Assembly: GCA_017893485.1 (NCBI GenBank)
Contig: CM030366.1
Coordinates: 182,160,594-182,224,593 of the forward strand
Length of the DNA stretch: 64,000 bases
Origin: Hemerocallis citrina
Taxonomy: Eukaryota > Streptophyta > Magnoliopsida > Asparagales > Asphodelaceae
Direction: 5' to 3'
In this document: positions 57,546-64,000 of the stretch, one piece after another
How positions within the stretch are numbered: the stretch's first letter is position 1
How the letters are laid out: the number at the start of each line of letters is the position of its first letter
Notes under the pieces: generated by a model
What the model was told of the DNA's origin: nothing
Database searches by the model: none
The model's input: only the letters and a program-made list of their open reading frames with translations
Position numbers and translations under genes: made by a program

Positions 57546-59354
57546 TTGCTATATGTTGCTTCCGGTGTCTCCAAACAGGACATTTCAAGACTTTTGCTAT
57601 TTCAACATGAAATATTTGTTCTGCCTTAAACCCGGCCATTCTCAAACCGGTGTTTTACTCTTCAACAAATTTTGGGGCTTTCTTTGGGCGTCCCCATCTC
57701 CGACCAAGTCATCGAGGTTTTGGATTTTCCCGCTCTTCAAGCTAAGATTCCAGACTTAAAAATTCGATCTGCCAAAAAGGCCAAGACTTCAGGTGCTTCT
57801 CCACTACTCCCCACTTCGCTTGATTCTCACCGGATTTATGCGGCAGCTGTTTCCACCCCTTCTAATACATCCGTTTCTCCTATTCCCCCTCTTACAGCTC
57901 TGTCTAGCCCTGCCCCTCCTTCTGCCAAACCTAAGGTTGCTCAACCCCAAGTGACTCTCGTCTACGTTCCGCCTCCGGACCTCACGGCTAAGATCAACAA
58001 GATTGATTGTTATGGGGCTGTCACATTCTCGGGTGGGTCTATCTTTAACTACGCTCTAGACTCGTTCTTTTGCAACACGTGCAACGTCCCTGACTGGACG
58101 TGGGCAGTTAATGCTTTCTCTAATGGGGACATCGTTATCAACTGCCCCTCTCCTAACGTCCTGGAAGTTTTGGTTGCCATCCGCATCTTCTCCATTGGCT
58201 CCGTTCACCTCGCCATTCGCAAATGGATTATTCAAAGATCTTCTCCTCTGGCCCTCATTCCTACTCCCATTAAAGTTTCTCTTCTGGGCCTCCCGCCGTT
58301 CTGCGACTCTCCTCGGCTTGTTGCTGACATGGCCAAATGTATTGGAGATTAAACATGTACTTCTTCTTCCACTATGATGGCCTCTGGCTGCCTTCTTGTT
58401 GAAGCAGAATTTCTGTGCCCTCCGGCACTCGATAGAGTGGCGTCGTTCAACCTATGTGTTGGTCAGTCACACTTCCCCATCACTATCAATTACCATGACT
58501 CGGCCAAGATTGGTTCGGCTCCTGAATCCCTCCCTCTGGTTGCCTCGAAAGCACCGTCTGCAACTGTCTCTCCTAAACTTCGCTTTGCTGCAGGTTCCTC
58601 CTCAGCTCCTGGGTCCTCTTCTGACTTGCACAAGAACAGGCAGAAGTCTTTTGCTCGTAAGAGATTTTCTTTTCATCGTAGTAGCGTTGCTACTCCTCCA
58701 ACCCCCAAAATTTCGCCTTCTAAGGCTCTGAATTAAGTTTGGATTAATCCAGATATCACCTCCACTTCAGCTCCGAAGCTTCTACCCTCTGCGGATGAGC
58801 TTCCAGCTATTCTTCCCTCCCCAGTTCCTCCTCCAGCCACTGATAAAAGTGCTCTTCCAATTTCTTTAGTCTCGGAGGGTGGTGGTTCAGTCCGTCAGTC
58901 TGAGGGTCCATCTGCTGTGTCTGAGTCTAAATGGCCAGACTGGAAGGTAAACCCGAATTTCTCACGGGATTAGGACAAATACATTAAAGGTATCCAGGGG
59001 CCCACTCCTGCGATGCCAATTTCTAAACCAACTACTCTCAAATCTGTTCATCCGCCTCAGTCGAAGTCAGAGGACTGGGTTGATCACGACGATCTTATTG
59101 CCGATGAGATGGCCAATCTACCGATTCTGTCCGATCTTCATAAGGTTATCAATATTGATTCGCTTACTGCTTTTTCGGTTTTTCATTTGCCTGTTGTTAC
59201 TTCTATTCATCATGGTTTTTTCAAGTTTGAACATTTTCGCTATCTACCGTTAAAAATGTTCTTAATATCAGTCTTACGACCTTTTTATTATATTACTTTC
59301 GCTGTCGACCCACAGTCGAACTCATTCAAGAGAGTAATCCCCTTCGGTCATTAG
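57546..59354 (+). pseudogene. LINE-2 ORF1 (nucleic-acid-binding protein) pseudogene
   Basis: Two CCHC-like knuckles lie at the start: CFRCLQTGHFKTF in one frame (last Cys lost) and CLKPGHSQTG in another. From 57672 a single frame continues with a Ser/Pro-rich linker, then a conserved globular part (TWAVNAFSNGDIVINCPS, LAIRKWIIQRSSPLALIP, VSLLGLPPFC), typical of ORF1 in plant L1s. Stops occur at 58350, 58734 and about 58971, with the frame continuing to about 59354. The protein would bind LINE RNA and escort it. Two frameshifts and three stops make it non-functional. Confidence 0.8.
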
Positions 59355-59924
59355 AAGTGGATCAAAGCTTTTGCTCCTTTTATTCATCTCCTCCCTTTCT
59401 TATTCTTCTGAGGCCTCCTCCTACTTCTTCTTTCGAGGTCCTTGTTGCCTTGTCAGAGGTGGAGAGTACCCCTATCAAGCATATATCTACTGTTCCTTTA
59501 TACGCTCATTCATCTTGCGCTAAGGGACATGGGTCTCCGGCCAAGATATCTAAGAAAGTTTTCGCCCAATCCCGTGGCAGGTCGAAGGGCTTTAGTCCTT
59601 CCCCGTATCCCAAAGCTGCGACTCATATCATTCGTTCGAGTGCCCATATCTGGGCTAATTCTAATGATCACTTATCATCGGGGTCGAAAGCGTCCCTAGC
59701 TGCCCAGATCCGTAATTTGAAAATTCCTCCACCTTGTTCCCAAGCTTCGGCACTTTCTTCTCTTGGCTCTGTATACCAAGTCCACTTCGACTCGATTTCG
59801 AACCCAAACATGCTATCCTTGGCTTCTGTTATGGGTTTTAATGTTGACTCTAGTCATTTTGTCGAATTTGAGTCCATTAGAAGTCGGAAAATTTCTAGAG
59901 CTTGCAAGTCCAATTATGTTAATG

Positions 59925-61170
59925 ATTAGTATCTCATGGAATATTCGGGGACTCCGATGTACATCTAAATAGTATGCTATCTTCCACCTCATTTCTTTTT
60001 CTCACTGTGATTTGATTTCCATACAGGAATCTAAGCTTGATTCTACTTCTTCGGCTCTCCTTCGAACCATTGGTGGAGCTATCATTACCAAATGTATTCC
60101 ACTTAACGCCATAGATATGCAGAGTGGTGTTCTCTTTGGATTTAAGGAATCTCGTTTTCCCCTAATATCTGTCTATCGCTTAACCTTTTTCTTGGTGGTT
60201 TACCTTCAGTGGCACGAATTCAATTGTACTCTCACTGTAGTGTCGGTTTATGGTCCATCTACTGCCGATCAACGCTTTCTTTTCTGGAACGAATTTAACT
60301 CTTTCCTTACTAACATCCATGGTCTTTGGATGTTTTGTGGCGATTTTAACGTCACCAGATTTTCCCATGAGAGAACCAGAATGGTCTCTTACGACTTAGA
60401 TTCTTCCCGTTTTAATGAATGTATTCATTCACTTCAACTGTCTGAATTTCCTTTTAGCGACAGATTTTTTACTTGGTCTAACATGCGTCTTGTTCCTTCG
60501 ATGGCCAAACTTGATCGTTTCCTAGTATCTAACAATTGGATTTCCCGTTTCCATAACTCATACTCTTGTGCTATGCCTAATCCTTCTTCAGATCATGTTC
60601 CCATTGCCCTTCATTCTAACTATAACTTCTCCAAACCTTTCAAATTCCATTTTGAAAAATTCTCGCTTCAAGGACAGGTTTTCGTGAATCTCATTACTGT
60701 TTGCCTCTGCTTTGTTATGGGGTCCTACGGCCTTGGTCGGATCCTGCTTAAGCTTCACGGTATCAAGTACGGATGTAAGATATGGCGCAAGGAAAGATTT
60801 GCTTATGCTAACGATCTTAAGCAAATATTCCTTTCCACTATCGAATCCATTGATAGGCTTGAAGAGAGTAGTACGATCTCTGACTCCCTCCGTAACGAAA
60901 GGAATTCCTACAAACGGGAATTCGCTTCTATTCTTCATAATGAACACATTAAATGGGCTCAGCGGGCAAAGGTCCGCTGGCTTAAGGAGGGTGATTGTAA
61001 CACGGTCTTTTTCCATAATTTTGTGTCGCATCGTCAACGGTGCAATCGCATCGCTTCCATTGTTTATGATGGTACTAAGCTTTCTTCCAACTCAGACCTT
61101 CATGCAACCTTTCTCCACTTTTATAAGAATCTTATTGGGTCGTCGCAGCCCCGATCCGTCCATCTCGACT
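59925..61170 (+). pseudogene. LINE-2 ORF2 endonuclease domain
   Basis: MISISWNIRGL starts the APE-type endonuclease. One TAG (59970) interrupts it, then ISIQESKLDS (catalytic Glu), SVYGPSTADQRFLFW, CGDFNVTR and SSDHVPIALHSNY (catalytic Asp-His) follow. The NVT after the GDFN Asp and the SDHxP motif are in their normal order. The domain would nick target DNA to prime reverse transcription. The C-terminal RAKVRWLKEGDCNTVFFH linker leads to the RT. Confidence 0.9.
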
Positions 61171-61172
61171 AG

Positions 61173-63580
61173 AACCGACTTTATGGTCTAGAGTCGCATG
61201 ATCTTTCTAGTCTGGAGACCCCCTTCTCTCGGGAGGAGATTAAATCAGCAGTTTTCGCTCTTAAGAGCGATTCTGCGCCTGGAACAGATGGTTTTCCATC
61301 TTTCTTCTTCCAAAAATTTTAGAATGTCCTTAAGGATGACATCTTTGAGATGTTCGTTGATATCCATCTTGGTTCCTTTTCCTTCGATCGTATAAATTAC
61401 GCTGACATAGTCCTTATCCCCAAAATGGTTGGAGCAAATTCGGTTGCCAAGTTCCGGCCGATTAGCCTCCTCAATACTACATTCAAGATCATTATGAAAG
61501 TGTTATCCAACCGTTTAACCCAAGTCATTTCCTCTCTTATTGATCCCGTTCAGACGGATTTCATCAAAGATCGTTTCATCCTCGATAGTGTGGCTTCGAC
61601 GCAAGAAGTTATTTCTAACTGTCATAAAAATAATTCTGAGGGCATTATGCTCAAATTAGATTTTGATAAGGCCTATGATAAAGTTAGTTGAGATTTTCTT
61701 TTTGATGTTCTTCTGCACCGGGGTTTCGGCCCTAAGTGGATTGCCTGGATAATGTCCAGCCTTTTTGCTGGCACCTCGTCGATCCTTATTAATGGTACAG
61801 AAGGCAATAAATTCAAATGTAGATGCGGTCTTCATCAAGGTGACCCCATCTCCTCCCTCTTATTTATTCTTGTTGCGGATGTTTTCAGTAAACTACTTAA
61901 AAATGCCGGGGAGGCCAACGTCATTGAAGGACTTGGCGGTTCCAACAGCTTCCGGGGGGTTCTAAACCTTCAATACGCCGACAACACTATCATCTTCGCC
62001 AAACCTAACAGGTGTTCATTACGAAACCTTAAACTCCTTCTTTATATTTTTGAAAGTGCTTCCGGACTTTCTATTAATTTCCACAAATCATCCGTTCTTT
62101 GGCTTGGCGGATCTCTCAACTGTCAAGTGGAGATTGCCCAATTCTTTAATTGTTCTGTAGCTTCGTTCCCGGTCATGTACCTTGGAATTCCTTTGAGATG
62201 GGGCAAAATGCATAAATCCGACTGTCAACCGATGATTGATAAAGTTGAGTCTAGACTTAATGTATGGACGGGTAAGAATCTATCCCGTGGGGGTAGACTG
62301 ACTCTGGTTAACGCGGTCCTCTCTTCCATTCCCTTGTACATGATGTCCTTTTTCTATGTCCCCTCTCGAGTTATCGAGAGGATAGATCAAATCAGAAGAA
62401 ATTTCTTTTGGTCGGGCTCGGATGCCTATAGAGCTGGCACTCATCTCTGTAGCTGGAAGTTGGTTTGCACTTCCAAAGCTACGGGAGGGCTGGGTGTCCT
62501 TAACCTCAGAAACCAAAATTTAGCTTTATTAGCTAAATGGTTATGGAGAATCCTGAAAGAGGATCAATTACCCTGGGCCTGCCTGATTTCTAATACCTAT
62601 TTTCGACGTCACAAGGTTTGGGACCATCGTCCCTCTCTCTCTCCCAGAGCGTCCTCCTTCTGGAAGGGCGTTTGGAGGGAAGTCGAACCGTTTCGCTGTA
62701 GCATACTTCATGTTTGTGCTGATGGCTCCAAAACTAAGTTTTGGATGGACCTTTGGATTGGCAATCTAAAGTTGGCATCAGCATACTCGGCCCTCTTTCA
62801 GATTGTTCTTAATCCTAACGCCTCCGTGTCAGAGTATATGACGCTCAACAACTTATCTAGGGCCTAGAACATTACTTTCTCTTGTATTCTTCCTCCTTGT
62901 CTTCAGTCAGATTACTTACACCTTATTTCCCTCTTAAATAGTTACGCTTGGCATCCCAAAGAAGACTTCCTTTGGCGATGGAACAGCTCTGGTTCCTTCT
63001 CGGTTAAATCTTTTCATAATTTCCTCAACCATGGCGGAGTCAACTCTCCATTCGCGAAACGCATTTGGAGTTGATGCGCACCATCGAAGGTCAAAATCCT
63101 GGCGTGGCTCGCTATTAACAACAAACTCCTTACTGTTGAGATCCTCAATAAGAGGAACTTAGCTGTTGGTCAATCAACCATAGTCACGAAGATGTTAATC
63201 ACCTGTTTCTTCACTGTGCTTATACTAGACCTTTATGGTTGATTTGTATTAAGGCATGGCAGGTGCCCTCTCTCCCGATCTGCTTCTTAGATATCTGGAG
63301 CATTCACGTTGTCAATAAAAAGTATCGCAAATCATGGTTTATTTCGACCATGGTCATTATTTGGGTGATTTGGATGAAGATAAATAATCAAATTTTTAAT
63401 CATAACCCTAAAACTATTGACACTGTTATTGATGATTTTTTATTTATCATCAAGCATTGGGCTTCGTTCTTAACTCATGTTAAGTTTCAGAACTTGTTAC
63501 TTCATCGTTTAGATGAGGCTGCCCTCTTATTACGTACTCATTTCTCTATTATTTCTCAAACTGCTGGGGTCACTCCCTAA
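61173..63580 (+). pseudogene. LINE-2 ORF2 reverse transcriptase and C-terminal region
   Basis: In the same frame as the endonuclease: SDSAPGTDGFPSFFFQKF, DRINYADIVLIPKM, FRPISLLNTTFKI, DFIKDRFILDS, LKLDFDKAYDKVS, then GLHQGDP and LQYADN, YLGIPLRWGK and the thumb. A zf-RVT-like part follows (FLWRW, SFSVKSFHNFL, CAPSKVKILAWL). TAG or TGA interrupts at 61170, 61320, 61689, 62865 and near 63074, and the frame changes after about 63170. The catalytic YADD reads YADN, so the polymerase site itself is damaged. Confidence 0.9.
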
Positions 63581-64000
63581 TTTTAGACTTATTCTGATTA
63601 TCTTTGCAGGGCGGATCTTGAAGCATATTGGTTATCTCTGTTCTTTTTGGTTTGTAGGGCTGCTATTGTTGTGGGTTACTCCCCTGGGTCTATGCCTGCT
63701 GTTGCCGGCTGGGTTACGTCTTACGGTCGATCTGGCCTGTTCAGCTTTTTGCTTACTCTTTTTTTATCTTGTATATGATCTTTTAGCCCTTCTGTTCTTT
63801 TGTTATGCTTTAACTGGTGATGTTGATGTTTTGGGCGCTGGATGCGTTCGATCCGCCTGTTTGTAGTGCTGCTCTTACTTAGTTCACTGATCCATTAGTA
63901 GCTTTTTGCTCGTTCGGTTGTAGTTAATGCGTATGTTCTTTTAACCTTGGTGTGTTAGTGCTTGGCTATATCTGGTGGATTTTTTGGTTTTTTTTGAGTT
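63581..64000 (+). other. LINE-2 3' region
   Basis: T/G-rich sequence with no gene, corresponding to the roughly 1.1-kb 3' region of LINE-1 between 5162 and 4061. The open frame here is a composition effect. Confidence 0.6.

Larger units (their letters stand above)
56565..64000 (+). mobile_element. Near full-length L1-type LINE (LINE-2), 3' end beyond window
   Basis: A C/T-rich leader (56565-57545) is followed by ORF1 with zinc knuckles and ORF2 with endonuclease, RT and zf-RVT-like region, the standard plant L1 order. Protein similarity to LINE-1 is high and collinear across RT and C-terminus. The last bases (TTTTTTGGTTTTTTTTGAG) resemble the run before GAGATGGCTGGAGTC at the LINE-1 3' end, so the terminus is probably within about 100 bp past 64000. 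The exact 5' limit is inferred from the end of the LTR at 56564. Confidence 0.88.

Noticed and set aside
63513..63866. Plus-strand frame at the right edge
   Set aside because: Falls in the LINE 3' region and does not match the C-terminus of the related LINE; T/G-rich composition explains it.

Overview
This window is AT-rich, intron-containing nuclear DNA from a flowering plant, most likely a eudicot. The evidence is a Ty1/Copia element, L1-type LINEs, a two-gene PIF/Harbinger transposon, a CACTA end, Helitron-like termini, several large LTRs, and decayed fragments of plant genes with GT-AG introns. I see no complete ordinary host gene. Nearly everything is mobile DNA, much of it nested.

Layout. 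At 760-3709 lies a 5'-truncated member of a large non-coding LTR family (family A). At 3879-7870 an old LINE reverse-transcriptase remnant is split by a 5'-truncated LINE (4061-7582, minus strand, 16-bp target duplication). A Tourist-like MITE (7871-8602) and a possible second MITE (8651-9682) follow. At about 10097-21590 an element with long inverted arms is interrupted by a 10.7-kb PIF/Harbinger transposon (10602-21311). That transposon has matching 13-bp ends, a TAA target duplication, an open two-exon transposase gene and an open two-exon Myb/SANT-like gene. Its left end is a 1.3-kb array of 70-bp repeats that largely alternates in a dimeric pattern. After it come another arm copy, an LTR fragment (22085-23733), a Copia tail (23734 to about 24362) and head-to-tail Helitron-like termini (24363-25030).

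A complete-length but inactivated Ty1/Copia element spans 26234-34132 (CATGT target duplication). It sits inside one copy of a roughly 0.9-kb tandem duplication. Family A copy 2 (36361-40576, TAATT duplication) is followed by a formate dehydrogenase pseudogene (40632-41338), a CACTA-type end (to 41684) and a decayed RPA1-like gene (about 42095-43962). A second LTR family (44875-52819, CTATC duplication) contains a tiny LINE tail and family A copy 3 (47578-52320, AGCAG duplication). Next come a fold-back MITE core (52867-52969), a C-rich region and a fourth LTR family ending at 56564. From about 56565 to the window edge runs a near full-length LINE of the same family as the first, with ORF1, endonuclease and reverse transcriptase interrupted by nonsense codons.

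The only reading frames that look functional are the Harbinger transposase and its Myb-like partner. In this family the two proteins act together: the Myb-like protein binds the transposon ends and helps bring the DDE transposase to them. All other coding segments carry stops, frameshifts or missing exons.
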